DNA of 64,000 nucleotides from Proteles cristata cristata (Eukaryota; Chordata; Mammalia; Carnivora; Hyaenidae). The notes under the pieces were generated by a model, which saw only the letters and a list, made by a program, of their open reading frames with translations, ran no database searches and was not told where the DNA came from. This document shows, one piece after another, positions 44,456 to 55,955 of the stretch. The position numbers were made by a program, and so were the translations under genes. The stretch covers positions 434,001 through 498,000 of the forward strand of contig JAESUZ010003490.1 of assembly GCA_017311185.1 (NCBI GenBank), in the 5' to 3' direction. Numbering within the stretch: position 1 is the stretch's first letter; each line of letters starts with the position of its first letter.

Positions 44456-44459
44456 AATA

Positions 44460-44640
44460 CAACTTAGTGGAAAGAGCATAGAGTAGCGAGTGAGAAGAAC
44501 AGAGTTCTAATCCCAGCTCTGCTACTTACTATAGCTAAGAAGTCTTGGGTGGCTCATATTGCCTCTTTCTGGGTTAGTCCTGTTCTTTCTTCATTCTTCA
44601 GGGTAGTGTGCATATTAAGTGAGTTTATCAGCACAGGGGT
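44460..44640 (+). mobile_element. MIR
   Basis: tagtggaaagagcatagagt, tctaatcccagctctgctac and atattgcctctttctgggtt in MIR order. Confidence 0.75.
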
Positions 44641-45539
44641 GTGGTGAACATGAGAACACAGCTCTCATGGTTATCAGAGGGGGAGACTGAGCAGCTATAG
44701 ATGTTGTAATGTAGGAAGAGGGAGGATAGTGATGGGGCCATTCAGATTGCTTGGAACCTGATGAGGAAGGAAGAAGAGCAAGAGAAGCAAAATCCTGAGA
44801 ATAAGCAAAGCCCTGAGACTCTTCCGTACTCCCGTGTTCATCAAGGCATTCAAGGATATTCACTGACAGCTGCAGATGTGAGCATTGAAGCAAGAAGACA
44901 GGGAGGCTCTGTTAATGCCTCAGTACAAGGAACACTAACTATTTTCATTTAGTAGTGGTTGCTTGCTCTTCTTGCCTGAAAGCACATTGGGGATTCTGCA
45001 TCTCAATGCCCATTTGTCTCAAATGGATTCTCTTTGCTGCCCAATCTTTAGAATGTATGGTCCAGAGAGTGCTTAAGAGTAAAGGGAATATTGTAAGAAA
45101 CAATATCTAAGAGATATTAGGGAAGTAGAGACTTAATCCAAATCTGAAAGTAGGAATACAAAAGAGGAGCATGAGATAAGAGAAATGGATATAAGAGAGA
45201 CGTCAATGGTGAAATGTGTACAGTCCCTTACAGGCAAGGCTAAGCCAGGTATATACAATATCTGTATGTACAGGTTACTGTTGGGATGGGATCTAGATGC
45301 ATGGCTTTTCATCCTGGTACTCAAAGCCCCACCAAAATTTGGAAGGGACACAGAATGAGTTCTGACCTATTACTCAGAAAGTAGAAGTCCACAGGAAGAA
45401 TAGCAGACAAAGCCAAAAGAGTTTAAATGTAAGAATGTTGAGCATCTTAGGGCCCTAGGCAACTTCAATCATTCTTTCAAACAGGCCTTATGAGAAGCAC
45501 CTGAGACATAGAAGACTGCCCCTGAGGCTTGGCATTCCT
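44641..45539. other. Unique sequence, nothing recognised
   Basis: No gene or repeat recognised. A 92-codon minus-strand frame at 44615-44893 has no domain. Confidence 0.45.
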
Positions 45540-45770
45540 TTTATTTCAACCTGAGTCAATAATCATCCTGCTGATCTCAGTTCAATTGTCTCTTCCTTAG
45601 AGAAATCTTTCATGACTTCCCTGATCAAGTCAAAGCTTTCTCACATTGTTCTGGGGACATCACCTCTGTAGGACTTACCCTGAGTGAGATCTTAGAATTA
45701 TTTGATTGGTGCCTGCCTGCCACATAAACTTTAAACTTCACAAGGTCATGCCTGATGCAAATCATTACAC
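45540..45770 (+). mobile_element. L2 fragment
   Basis: gttcaattgtctcttcctta, gaaatctttcatgacttccc and tgtaggacttaccctgagtg match L2 order. Confidence 0.6.
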
Positions 45771-46084
45771 TCCCTGATCTTAGTTCAGTTAAATGGATAA
45801 TGCAGCCATGAAAAAAAGTTCTTGTTTGTCAGATTCTTGTTCCTGTTTCCTAGTACCTGGAATCTCTTGCTTAGCTTGGCCTCTTCATATTCATGATTTG
45901 GTTGCATATTTTTCTTGACTTTGATTTCAGTTTCTACCCTAGAGACTGTCTTGGCTCCATGGTCTGTATCTAATTAACTAGATAATAGTAGACATAGGAA
46001 CCACACACGTAACAGAAGAACAAAATATTTGAAGGAACAAGCAAAAAGGGCCAGGACAATTGATAAAAATTTGAGTATTATAGA

Positions 46085-46432
46085 GTGCATGTTTGTGTAT
46101 ACTGGTATTCCTATGCTGAAATCCTAACTCCCAATATGAAGATGTTAGTAAATGGGGCCTTTAGGAGGCAGTTGGGTCATGAGAGTGGAACCCTCATCGA
46201 TGGAATTAGATTCCCTTATAAAAGAGATTCCAGGAAGCTTTCTTGCCGCTTCCATGAAGAGATGACTTTCTATGAGCCAGGAAGTGAGTCCTTATCTGAC
46301 ACTGAATATGCCAGTGCCTTATCATGGACTTTAAGCCTTCAGAACAGTGAGAAATAGCTTTGTGGTTTCAAGCCACCAAGAATATGGTAGTTTGCTATAG
46401 TATCCATAAGAGATTAAGACAGAAATTTTGGT
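46085..46432 (+). mobile_element. MaLR-type LTR (MST/MLT1-like)
   Basis: gctgaaatcctaactcccaa, aatggggcctttaggaggca, gtcatgagagtggaaccctc, gaaccttcagaacagtgaga-type end region and tagtatccataagagattaa give the full LTR order. A 90-codon frame inside (46085-46357) is a by-product. Confidence 0.85.
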
Positions 46433-46799
46433 CAAAATTCATTCTTATTGACCTTTGGCTGTCTGTACAAGTAAGACATGGAATCAAGGAAACCAGGAGA
46501 GAAGAAAAATTCAAAGAATGCTTTGAAATTCTAAACATAAACCAATTTGAGTAAAAGGGTACTGAGCTCATCAGTGCAGATTATTGTAACTGTATCCATG
46601 GCTTTCTTACTGTTCTCCTGTCTCCTATACTCCTAGTTTGTTCAGAACAATGTCTTCAAACTAATCTTTCAAAATACTTTTTTCAACTTGCACTCCTGCA
46701 GAACAAACATGCAAATAAAAACATTTACCTCTGTAATGGATATTTGTGTTATGTTTCCTATTCTGGAAGACCAAGGCTTCAGAATTTAATATGGAATTA
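46433..46799. other. Unique sequence, nothing recognised
   Basis: No gene or repeat recognised. Confidence 0.45.
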
Positions 46800-47060
46800 A
46801 ATGATAATTATGCTATTTATGGCTAATATTTATTAAGCACTTATTGGATCCTAAGCTTTGCGCTGAATGTATGGTAGTTATTTTCATAGTTAATCTTCAC
46901 AAAAACCTTTGGGATTAAAACTCTTATACACAATTTTTAGATGAGAACAAATAGTTTGAAAACGAGTAACCAGCTAAAGTTACACTACTAGTCAGGAGTG
47001 GACCCAGGATTTGAATCCATGCGCACCTGATTCTGGGTCTTAAGCTTTCATGCAGGCACT
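46800..47060 (-). mobile_element. MIR
   Basis: aatatttattaagcacttat, catagttaatcttcacaaaa, cagctaaagttacactacta and ggatttgaatccatgcgcac are antisense MIR over nearly its whole length. Confidence 0.82.
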
Positions 47061-47309
47061 GGCTGAAGTGTGCAAGCCTTTCACTACTCCAAAAATGATC
47101 TTGGAGCTGGTAATTCAAATATCCTGGGGCTGCAGCCAGAACCTCTACAGCGAGAGAACAATCATCTTCATCATTTGTCACAATGCCCATAATCATTACC
47201 ATTTTGGCAAATACTAATTGAACATCTAATTTGTGCCAACAATTATGGGCTAAGCATTTTATTTTCATTTTCCTTGATCACTTCTCCATAGAAAGAAGTG
47301 GATTTGGGT

Positions 47310-47432
47310 TTTGCATCATTAAATTGTTAAGTTCCATGAGGACAGTGAATCTGTCTGTTTGCTTACTGTTTTATCTCAGACTTTGGCCCAGAAAGGTGGT
47401 CAAGAAGTCAATTGATGAGTGTAGTCTATTTA
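47310..47432 (+). mobile_element. L2 fragment
   Basis: gttaagttccatgaggacag, tctgtctgtttgcttactgt and aagaagtcaattgatgagtg match the L2 3' end. Confidence 0.55.
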
Positions 47433-47618
47433 TTGTAAAGTATCTGTAGACTTTCTATGTCTTCAAAAGCTGAAAACAATTATAATAAAAGAAATAAGAA
47501 TTTTTTTAGAAAGAGGGACATTTTTGCTTATGAAGTGATGGGGACTGATGTGGTCAAAGGGAATAGCAGCTCATGGCTGACATTAAGGAATTGTTTGAAT
47601 ATGAACAATGCTCAGATT

Positions 47619-47824
47619 GGGGTACCTGGGTGGCTCAGTCTGTCAACTGTCTGACTTCAGCTTGGGCCATGATCTCATGGTTCTTGAGTTCAAGCCCCAT
47701 ATCAGGTTCTCTGCTGTCAGCATAGAGTCCACGATGGAATTTTCTGTCTCCCTCTCTCTCTGACCCTTCCCTGCTCATGCTCCTTGTATCTCTCTCTTTC
47801 TATAAAAAATAAACATAAAAATAT
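47619..47824 (+). mobile_element. Felid-type SINE with 12-bp target-site duplication
   Basis: Direct repeats aatgctcagRtt at 47607-47618 and 47825-47836. Head ggggtacctgggtggctcag and tail aaaaataaacataaaaata. Confidence 0.93.
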
Positions 47825-47865
47825 AATGCTCAGGTTAGAACATCAGCTATTTAGAAGTTTTGTTA

Positions 47866-48086
47866 GGGGCGCCTGGGTGACTTAGTCGGTTAAGCGTCCG
47901 ACTTTTGCTTAGATCATGATCTCACAGTTTGTGGATTCGTGCCTCCCGTCGGGCTCTGTGCTGACTGCCAGCTCGGAGCCTGGAGCCTATTTCAGAGTCT
48001 GTATCTCCCTCTCTCTCTGACCCTCCCCTGCTCACGCTCTCTCTCTCTCTCTCTCCTAGAAATAAATAAAAATATTTTAAAAAAAA
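47866..48086 (+). mobile_element. Young-subfamily felid SINE
   Basis: Head ggggcgcctgggtgacttag, gactgccagctcggagcctg, and tail tctcctagaaataaataaa. Perfect 13-bp duplication agaagttttgtta at 47853-47865 and 48087-48099. Confidence 0.96.
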
Positions 48087-48127
48087 AGAAGTTTTGTTAA
48101 AGGGTGATATGTGGTAAGGAAAGTTAA

Positions 48128-48215
48128 TATGGGAGGAGGGCACTTGTTGGGATGAGCCTTGAGTGTTGTATGGAAGCCAATTGGATAATAATAATAAATA
48201 AGTATTTGATAAGTA
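48128..48215 (+). mobile_element. Very short L1 3' tail
   Basis: gggaggagggcacttgttgg and gtatggaagccaattggata match the last part of the L1 3' UTR (compare 50860-50925), followed by an AAT/AAATA-rich tail. It is an extreme 5' truncation. Confidence 0.8.
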
Positions 48216-48380
48216 AATAAATACTTACATTAAAAATGAAAGTAATACGTATAAAATTAAAATGTATTAAACATGTATAAAAGTGAAAAGTTGATTTAAC
48301 AATATAGGGAACCACAATGCAAGGAAAAAGGAGATTGTTTCTTGGAATACACTTCAAGTGCATGTCCAAATAAGAAGCTA

Positions 48381-48594
48381 GGGTCATGTGGGTGGCTCAG
48401 TCGGTTAAGGATCCGACTTGGGCCCAGGTCATGATCTCATGGTTCGTGGGTTCAAGCCCTGCATCAGGCTCTGTGCTGACAGCTACCTCAGAGCCTGGAG
48501 CCTGTTTCAGATTCTGTGTCTCCCTCTCTCTCTGACCCTCCCCTACTCATCCTGTGTCTTTCTCTCTCAGAAATAAATTTAAAACACACACAGA
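48381..48594 (+). mobile_element. Felid-type SINE with 14-bp target-site duplication
   Basis: Direct repeats caaataagaaRcta at 48367-48380 and 48595-48608 (one mismatch). Head gggtcatgtgggtggctcag, body with gctgacagctacctcagag, and tail cagaaataaatttaaaaca. Confidence 0.94.
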
Positions 48595-48614
48595 CAAATA
48601 AGAAACTAACGTTG

Positions 48615-48805
48615 AGGAGCACCTGAGTGGCTAATTTGGTAAAGTATCTGACTCTTGATTTTTGGCTCAGGTCATGATCACATTGTGAGATTGAGCCCCA
48701 CACCAGGCTCCACACTGAAAGCACTGAGCTTGCTTGGAAATTTCTCTCTCCCTCTCTCCCTGCCTCTGTCTCATTTTGTCTAAAAATAAGTAAAAAGAAA
48801 ATAAA
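48615..48805 (+). mobile_element. tRNA-Lys carnivore SINE, diverged
   Basis: Head aggagcacctgagtggctaa, tcaggtcatgatcacattgt, CT-rich domain, and tail aaaaataagtaaaaag. Confidence 0.88.
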
Positions 48806-49797
48806 ATTGGATATATGATATTTTTAAAGCCTTATGCATTGAAATCTTTCCATTTTCCCATAATAAAAAAGATTAAGTAATACTAATTTGTATTTGCTTG
48901 CTGACAAGTCACCCAGTGGAAGTTTCATAGTTTATAGCCAATTAAGGTTGTGATGTGTAGGCAAAAGCCACTATAATTTCTGTTCACACACTGATTTATT
49001 TTCATTTCTTAAAAGCTCAGACATTTTGCAGAGGCCTATGAAATCTCATAAAATTCTTATGGGAACAGGAAGAAAAGAAGCATAAACATATCAAAGGCGA
49101 AACTTAAAAGCATGGCATCTGTCATCTTTTTTCTTGATATCATAAGTGAGGAATTACTTTTGGGTGATAAAAAGAAAGCTCTTAAGTGAGTAAAAAAAGA
49201 AAAGCCACCTCTGAAGTCCTTGAAGAACAAAACAGATGTGCATGATAAAGAGAGGAAAAGAAAGGGGAAGAAGGTGAAAAACTGTGAGTCTAAATGTTGA
49301 AAATAAAATTCAATGAAACCTATCTGTTGACAAGTTCAACACAATGAAGGAAGAAAGAGATCTAGCAAGACAAAGACTCTTCCCTACAGACACATTCCAG
49401 AGTGTCCAAAAGGTGACAAGGAGAAGGGTGATGACCCTCATAAAAAGAATGGATAAAAATTGTGCCAAGAAATAATCTGCTGATAACCAAGAGTCTTTCT
49501 TCTTTCCAGAACTTGTCTGAGACAACAAAGGGGGCACAGAGAAGGACTAGATGGAGTCATCAAAGGCTAAATTAAATTAAGGGCAGAGCCCACAGGTCTA
49601 GACACGAAAACCAGGACCTGATTTTCAGTGGGGAGACTCCTCCCTGGGTCTGGTGGCCCAGTGATGTGCTTCAGAGCCCTGTCAGAGCAGATTTCTGACT
49701 GCAGAATTTGATGGTTTAAGGAAGAAAGGCTTGACAAGTTCGATGTAATATGGAAGACTAAGGGTGATATTTAAATTGAAAGAGGATATATATTGTA
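48806..49797. other. Unassigned sequence, part purine-rich
   Basis: No confident repeat. Between 49065 and 49560 the plus strand is A/G-rich and reads as lysine-rich peptides broken by stops in all frames, which would fit a decayed processed pseudogene but matches nothing I can name. Confidence 0.3.
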
Positions 49798-50265
49798 CCT
49801 GTTTTCTATTGCTACTATAACAAATTATCACAAACTTAGTGGCTTGAAACAACACAAATTTTTTATCTTCTAGTTCTGAGATCAGAAGTCCCAAATGGTC
49901 TAAAATCAAGATGCTAGCAGGAATGTATTCCTTTCAGGGGGCTCTCTTTCCTTCTCTTTTCCATCTTCTAGAGGATGCCTAAATCTGTTTGCTTGTGGCC
50001 TCTTCTATCTTCAAAGCCTGAAATGTTTGGTTTAGTCTTTCTCACATCATGTTACTCTGACATGCATTCTTCTGTATCCTTATTCCACTTAGAATGACAT
50101 TGGGTCCACTCAGATAATCCAGGGTAATCTCTGTCTCAACGTGAACAGATTATCAACCTTAATTCCACCTACAATCTTAATTTTCCCTTTGCTATGTAAT
50201 CTAACATATTCATACTTTGAGGATTAGGATATGGACATATATGGGTGGAGGGAGGGCATTCCTCT
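49798..50265 (+). repeat. Ancient mammal-wide interspersed repeat
   Basis: gttttctattgctactataa, acttagtggcttgaaacaac, agataatccagggtaatctc and gaggattaggatatggacat belong to a common mammalian repeat. Its family name is not assigned here. Confidence 0.7.
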
Positions 50266-50366
50266 GTCTTTTCGCCTATTTGAACATCCAGTCACTTTTG
50301 CTGTTGCCATTGTATGGAGAGAAGAGCTAGAACCTGGATGTCTGAGATTCACACCAAATTTAACCT

Positions 50367-50418
50367 TGTGAGATTACATGCAAGTTTCTATCTGTGAGAT
50401 TACATGCAAGTTTCTATC
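50367..50418. repeat. Perfect 26-bp tandem duplication
   Basis: The unit beginning tgtgagattacatgcaagtt and ending tctatc occurs twice without a mismatch at 50367-50392 and 50393-50418, then starts a third time as tgtgtg. Confidence 0.97.
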
Positions 50419-50500
50419 TGTGTGTGTTCTTCAGGGAAAGAGTTTCTAACTCTGTCAGGAGTTTCTGATTCTCCAAAATATTAAGAAACACTGATTTGGA

Positions 50501-50938
50501 TAGCCAAAACATGGAAAGACCCTAAGTGTCCATCAACTGACGAATAGATCAAGAAGATGTGATTTATCTATACAATGGAATCTTACATGGCAATGAGAAA
50601 TAATGAAATCTGGCCATGTGTAGTAACATGGATGGAACTTGAGGGTGTTATGCTTAGCGAAATAAGTCAGGCAGAGAAGGACAAATACCATATGTTTGCA
50701 CATATAGGAAGATTAGGAGGAACTTAATGGAGAACCATGGGTGAGAAGAAGGGTAAAAATAGTTGGGGAGAGGGAGAGAGGCAAACCATGAAAGTCTTGA
50801 ATGCCGAGAACAAACTGAGGGCAGATGATGGGGGTGGGAGGGGAAAGGGGGTGATGGGCATGGAGGAGGGCACTTGTCAAGATGAGCATTGGGTGTTATA
50901 TGGAAACCAACTCTGACAATAAACTATTAAAAATAAAA
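50501..50938 (+). mobile_element. Young short L1 insertion with 18-bp target-site duplication
   Basis: Perfect direct repeats aagaaacactgatttgga at 50483-50500 and 50939-50956. It includes the ORF2 C-terminus (tatacaatggaatcttacat, aagtcaggcagagaaggaca) and the whole 3' UTR, ending caataaactattaaaaataa. 438 bp, 5'-truncated. Confidence 0.96.
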
Positions 50939-50956
50939 AAGAAACACTGATTTGGA

Positions 50957-52344
50957 GAATGGTTTAAGACCAGAAAGGTCCTGGAGCCCAGTGATCTTTT
51001 AAAACATTTCTTTCCTATAGCTTTTTTCTTACAAAGGTATTCAAAGAATAAAATGGACTATATTGCATAAATCTTTTGGTGTTGCTTTGCCATTATGTCC
51101 CTTATTCATCAAGGTTGTTTAAGGATCTGATCATGTAATTTATATTAATAAGAATAGCTAATTTCCCATAGTAATAAATAAAATTTTTTCTGAAAGATAC
51201 TATAGAAAATACGGCATTGCAAAAAACTGCCTATGGCCACTGCTTTAGGTTTAGACACCAGCAGTCATAGAAAGTATTAACAGCATGAGTTACTTATCTA
51301 TAGCATAGTTTTAGTTAATACATTATTCATTCTCTTCAAGCACTAAATTCTTGGAAGATGTATTCTTTGCTATTTTTCCATCTATTGGTTAGGCGCATAA
51401 TGTTTACCAATATGGCATGGTGAATATGTCTGAAGAAATAAATTATTGCCAATGTTTATCATCCAGAAGGCAGAAAAATTTTTAAAAATTAGAATTCAAT
51501 ACATCCAACATAAAGGAGAACTCAATTCTCAATTTTACTATTTTGTAAATATTTTTGTGAAATGTAGGAAACCAATTTTCTAATATCCTAGTTCCTAATC
51601 TGAGTAACTCAAGCGAAATAAACAGAGTCACAATTTTGCTTTTAACAACATTTGTTGATACATTCATTTAACATTTATCCACTGAGGTTGATATGTCCTG
51701 GACTGACAGGGTAAGGGAGTGAACATAACACACGCTGGGGAGAGAACCTGCCATAGGTAGGAGCTCAAAAATGTTATTTCCCTTCCCTTGCTATAGGATG
51801 GAATGACCATGCCAAAAAAATTATTGTTCAGAGTTATTGTTCAACTTTTTGTAACTGGAATATATTTGTAAACATCGATGCGTAACTCAGGGCTGATTTT
51901 CAGAGAAAGTGTCAATGGGTTTATGTCAAAGAGAAAATGCTCAAAGAAATGAAATCTTTTATGAGAATTATAAAATTTATGGTTTGTTTCTAAGCCAAAG
52001 GCAGGGAGAACATTCCTAAACAAACACTGCTCTCATCTTGATGAAGAGAAGTAACAGAAAACGAAGCTAGCAAGCTTCCCATGACTTCACTGCAATCCAT
52101 TATGTGACCTTCTGCAGCCAGGTCAGACACACCGTCACATTTCCTCTCCAGCAATGCAGAAACCCTGTGACAAGTCACCTTTAGGAAATCATTATAGTAT
52201 TGATAAAAATATTACTCTGAGGTTGGGGCCAAGAACTTTCTGGGCACCACTATGGAGAATGACCTGGGCTGGACCTAACTCAGTCTTTGTATTTTATCTA
52301 CATTAAAAGAAATAATCTATCCATGACCAGTTTGCTTTCTTTTC
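50957..52344. other. Unique sequence, nothing recognised
   Basis: About 1.4 kb, AT-rich, with no gene or confident repeat. Confidence 0.45.
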
Positions 52345-52425
52345 CTTCCCTCCTTCACCCCTCCATCCTTTTCTTCCTTCCTTCTGAACTCCTTCCTTCT
52401 TTCCATCCCTTCCTTCCTTCCCCCA
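52345..52425. repeat. (CTTC)n-rich imperfect tract
   Basis: Repeated ccttc/cttc units with interruptions. Confidence 0.85.
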
Positions 52426-52499
52426 TTGTAAGTTCCTTTTAGGCATAATCAAGTCTATATTTTTCATCATAGTGTTTTAGCATCATCACTATTGAAAGA

Positions 52500-52575
52500 T
52501 TGAATGACTGAATGAATGAATGCTTGAATGAAGGAAGGAAGGAGTGGGTGGATGAATGAATGAATGAATGAATTC
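52500..52575. repeat. (GAAT)n tract, imperfect
   Basis: gaatgaatgaatgcttgaat and later tgaatgaatgaatgaatga, ending at ttcaacaaatatg, which looks like the edge of an L2 or related 3' end. Confidence 0.9.
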
Positions 52576-52739
52576 AACAAATATGTGTGGAGAGCCTGTT
52601 ATGCATAAAGAATGGAGGTTGGTCCCGGGAGTCAGGGTGTAAAGAGAAGTGGATTCGAGAATGATGTAGATAGAGGTCCTGTGTTAGTGAAAGTCTATGT
52701 CCTTCTATTGAGATAGCATTTGACCTGGAAACAGGGCCT

Positions 52740-52955
52740 GAATCAATCAGAAGTGCTAGGTTTGCATTAACTCCTACCACATTCTTGTTGTGTGAGCTCA
52801 GGGAAATTACTGAAACCTCTTAAGGTTAATTGCTTGGTTTCTAAAATGAAATAGTATCTACCTGTCCTATCCACCAGTGTTTCTGTGAGGATCAGTTGAT
52901 GTAATGTGTGTGAATCCCTCTGTAAACTATTAAGCAATTAAGATATTTTGGTCTA
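52740..52955 (+). mobile_element. MIR
   Basis: cattcttgttgtgtgagctc, aaacctcttaaggttaattg and tttctgtgaggatcagttga in MIR order. Confidence 0.75.
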
Positions 52956-53084
52956 AATAGAGATGACACATATAAAAACACTAATAATTAAAAAAGAAAA
53001 ATGAATATAGCATGAGAGAAGCTCAGATAAGATGCCATGGATATGGTTCAAACTGTAAAAGTAGTAATTAGAATAGTACAGTAA

Positions 53085-53232
53085 ACTTAATATTACTATC
53101 TTCAATTTTATAGGAGAGGACACTGATTCAGAAAAGTTAAGTGACTTGCCCAGGGTTATACAGCTAATTAGTAGCTCAGATGGGATGGCCAGATCTCCTT
53201 TTTCAGTGGACTCTGTCTAACCCATTCTGTTG
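53085..53232 (-). mobile_element. MIR
   Basis: ggacactgattcagaaaagt, gtgacttgcccagggttata and cagctaattagtagctcaga, the antisense MIR core, well kept. Confidence 0.85.
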
Positions 53233-54279
53233 AATTAGTATGGCCAAATATTAGCCAAATTATGGTGGTATTATTGCCATTTTTCTACCATTTCATTTTC
53301 TGGTATTCCTCTGAATTCAGACTTAGAGTACACTGAAGTATATCTTTTCTGCCTATCCTTAAATGATGTCAAGAGTGGCATCAGACATCAATCATGAGAG
53401 AAATAAGCTTTTTTTTTGGTGGATTAAATGATGAAATGATTTCAAATTTTGGAAAAGCTTGGCATCATTGGTTCAGAGGAAAAAGAATTGTATTTCTTGT
53501 TCAAATAAACTGGCAGTCAGCTTCAAATAAATGGCAGCCTAAAGGGCATGTAGTCTGTGTTCACCTCTAACTCAAGACATTTTGTCAGGGTAAAGATGTC
53601 CTGTTCCCCAAGGAGAAAGATAGCCATGAAGGAGGAGAGCAAAGATGAAGCATGTACATCAGTGTGAGCTCAAGTGCATTGTCAACACGTGATCTGTTTC
53701 CTTACTCTGTGTTGGTTCCCTTGTGACCTGGACCAGGGTCCCCCACAGAGTTCTGCATCTCTGCTGGTGTGGATGATGTAGCCCACATCCCTGGGTGGAC
53801 TATCAGCTTCTTCCTTATGCCACTCAAGTTTAAAAGAGAACATTACACACACACCTTGGCGTGGGAGGGATGGGATGAGAGATGAATTTCCTGGAAATGA
53901 CAGCCGTAACTGGGTGAGCACTTGTTCTGGGTGGTTCTAGGAGAGTGACTTTGAATGTGTGCTCCAGACATTCTACAGGTGTACTTTCTTTACCTTCAAA
54001 TTCTCCCAAGTCATGACATGCTTGTGAAAATTGGATTTTTTTTCAGCTATTGTACATTGGTGTGTTGTTCCATCCTTTTGGGCCACAGAAAGGCTTATGG
54101 TGGCCCTTATAAAGGGACTCACTGGTCCCCATTGCCTGCCTGTTATCCTGTCTTTCCTCAGCCATTTCCTAGGAAGCACCTCCAGCCTGGGTACAATGTG
54201 TGAATTTTATCACCTTGATTAATTAATACTCTTGGTGTTTTATCTGTACCTCCAAGACATTCCTCCAGAACAGAGACTC
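53233..54279. other. Unique sequence, nothing recognised
   Basis: No gene or repeat recognised. Open frames of up to 82 codons near 53955-54203 overlap on both strands. Confidence 0.45.
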
Positions 54280-54420
54280 CTTGTTGTCAGGCATCACCAT
54301 TTACTCACTGTGTAACCTTGAGCAAATTATTAATCTCTCTGTGCTTCAGTTTGTTCAAGAGTAAAATAAGAAAGGTTCTAGCACCTGCCTCACAGGGACA
54401 GGGGAAAGAGGGGAAGTGAC
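54280..54420 (+). mobile_element. MIR
   Basis: tcactgtgtaaccttgagca, tctctctgtgcttcagtttg and agcacctgcctcacaggg. Confidence 0.8.
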
Positions 54421-54429
54421 TGAGAGGAT

Positions 54430-54578
54430 GGATCTGTGGGGTTTCAAATACCAGCTTTGTCATCTCCTGCTTATGGAACCTTGAGTAAAATACTTCCCTT
54501 CTCTAAGCCTCCAGGTTTTTTCTTTTCAAATGGAGATCATAAGAGGACATACACCACAGAACTGAGAGGAAAATTAAA
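54430..54578 (+). mobile_element. MIR, left part split by a SINE
   Basis: caaataccagctttgtcatc, gaaccttgagtaaaatactt and ctaagcctccaggttttttc. It stops at the SINE insertion point and resumes at 54847. Confidence 0.75.
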
Positions 54579-54608
54579 TTTTTTTTTAATGTTTTATTTA
54601 TTTCTAGG

Positions 54609-54663
<55 letters not shown>

Positions 54664-54827
54664 CGTGAGCAGGGGAGGGTCAGAGAGAGAGGGAGTCACA
54701 GACTGAAACAGGCTCCAGGCTGGCAGTCAGCACAGAGCCCGACGCGGGGCTCGAACCCACGAACCGCGAGATCATGACCTAAGCGAAAGTCGGACGCTTA
54801 ACCGACTAAGCCACCCAGGCGCCCCAT
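54579..54827 (-). mobile_element. Young-subfamily felid SINE with long (GA)n
   Basis: Perfect 19-bp duplication aactgagaggaaaattaaa at 54560-54578 and 54828-54846. The CT domain has grown to a pure GA array of about 25 units (54610-54660). The head reads gactaagccacccaggcgcc, with an intact B-box (gggctcgaaccc). Confidence 0.97.
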
Positions 54828-54846
54828 AACTGAGAGGAAAATTAAA

Positions 54847-54910
54847 CGAGATAATATTGATGAAGTGCTCAGCACAATTGTTGGCACCGAGTATGATGTG
54901 ATCAGTGGGT
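54847..54910 (+). mobile_element. MIR, right part split by a SINE
   Basis: cgagataatattgatgaagt and gctcagcacaattgttggca continue the MIR from 54578. Confidence 0.75.
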
Positions 54911-55955
54911 GAGGGTGAGGAGGGGCAGCAGCCACAACCTCATGTTGGTTCTATTGGAAGTCATTCTCCTCTCTGTTCTTTTACCTAAGAAAGGTATTGT
55001 TCTTCTATCTAAAAAAAAAAAAAAAAAAAGTGAGATGGAAAATAATCATACTTTGCCTTTGCCAAGTAATGAGAGTAATCAAGGATGATGTGTATGAATG
55101 TGGTTTGAGACATACAGAGAATCACACAAATCCAAGGAAATAATATCCTCAATATAGCCTTCTTGGAGTAAGAATCAGACTGCTCTGGGTCCATGTGATT
55201 CAGACTAGAAGCTTGCTTTCAGTTCTTCAATTTTTCAAGTAACACAGTTCAAGCACAACACCTCTCTTTTCCCCAGAGACTGATCACTGTCATTTAACAC
55301 ATTTACAGCCCACTTCCTTCAAAGAAGATGCTTATTGAATATTGTACAATAATCTATTTCCTAGTCCCAGTGCTGAACAACACGGGCCCCTTCTCCATTT
55401 CCATGAGTGACATACTGTTTCTCTAATAACCTAATCAACTCAGTTTCATGACTCATTCCCAGAGGGTTAACTCCTTCTGCTCAAAGAAGCATAGGCTCAT
55501 TTTGAGCCAGCAAAAAGTATATTCATTATAAATCTGCAAACACAGCAGGATAGAACAGATCATTTGAGTTTTTCTAGAGGGCTGACTCCTCTTCACTCTC
55601 AGATCAGATTCTGTATGTCTGGACTCATCATTTGCACTGAACCAATGACCAGGACTCTAGAGGGTGAGCCTACATGAATTCTTTACCAGAAGAGTAGCAT
55701 TTCTGCTCTGCTAGTGTTGTTTAGGGTTTTACCTAAAGGTCTCAAAGTCTTAATATCTCTTAGTCCCAGATTGCTGTCTTCCACAGGCCTTTTAACAAAC
55801 TTCACTTGGGACTTCTAGATAGTTAGACTGGTTTTGTTGACTGACTCTGAAGTCTTGCTATTGACACCATGGACCCTGCCTGCTTCTCCCTGCCTTATCT
55901 GCTTTAGATCACTGGTCAGATCCAGGCTTGAATCCTGATGCAGAGATTTGCTAGC
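54911..55955. other. Unique sequence with a poly-A run
   Basis: An A-run of about 19 at 55012-55029. No gene or confident repeat. Confidence 0.45.

Noticed and set aside
46085..46357. 90-codon plus-strand open frame
   Set aside because: It lies entirely inside a MaLR LTR in sense orientation; LTR text commonly gives such frames.
52500..52575. GAAT tract as a possible satellite array
   Set aside because: Too short and irregular; a simple repeat at the edge of an old repeat end.
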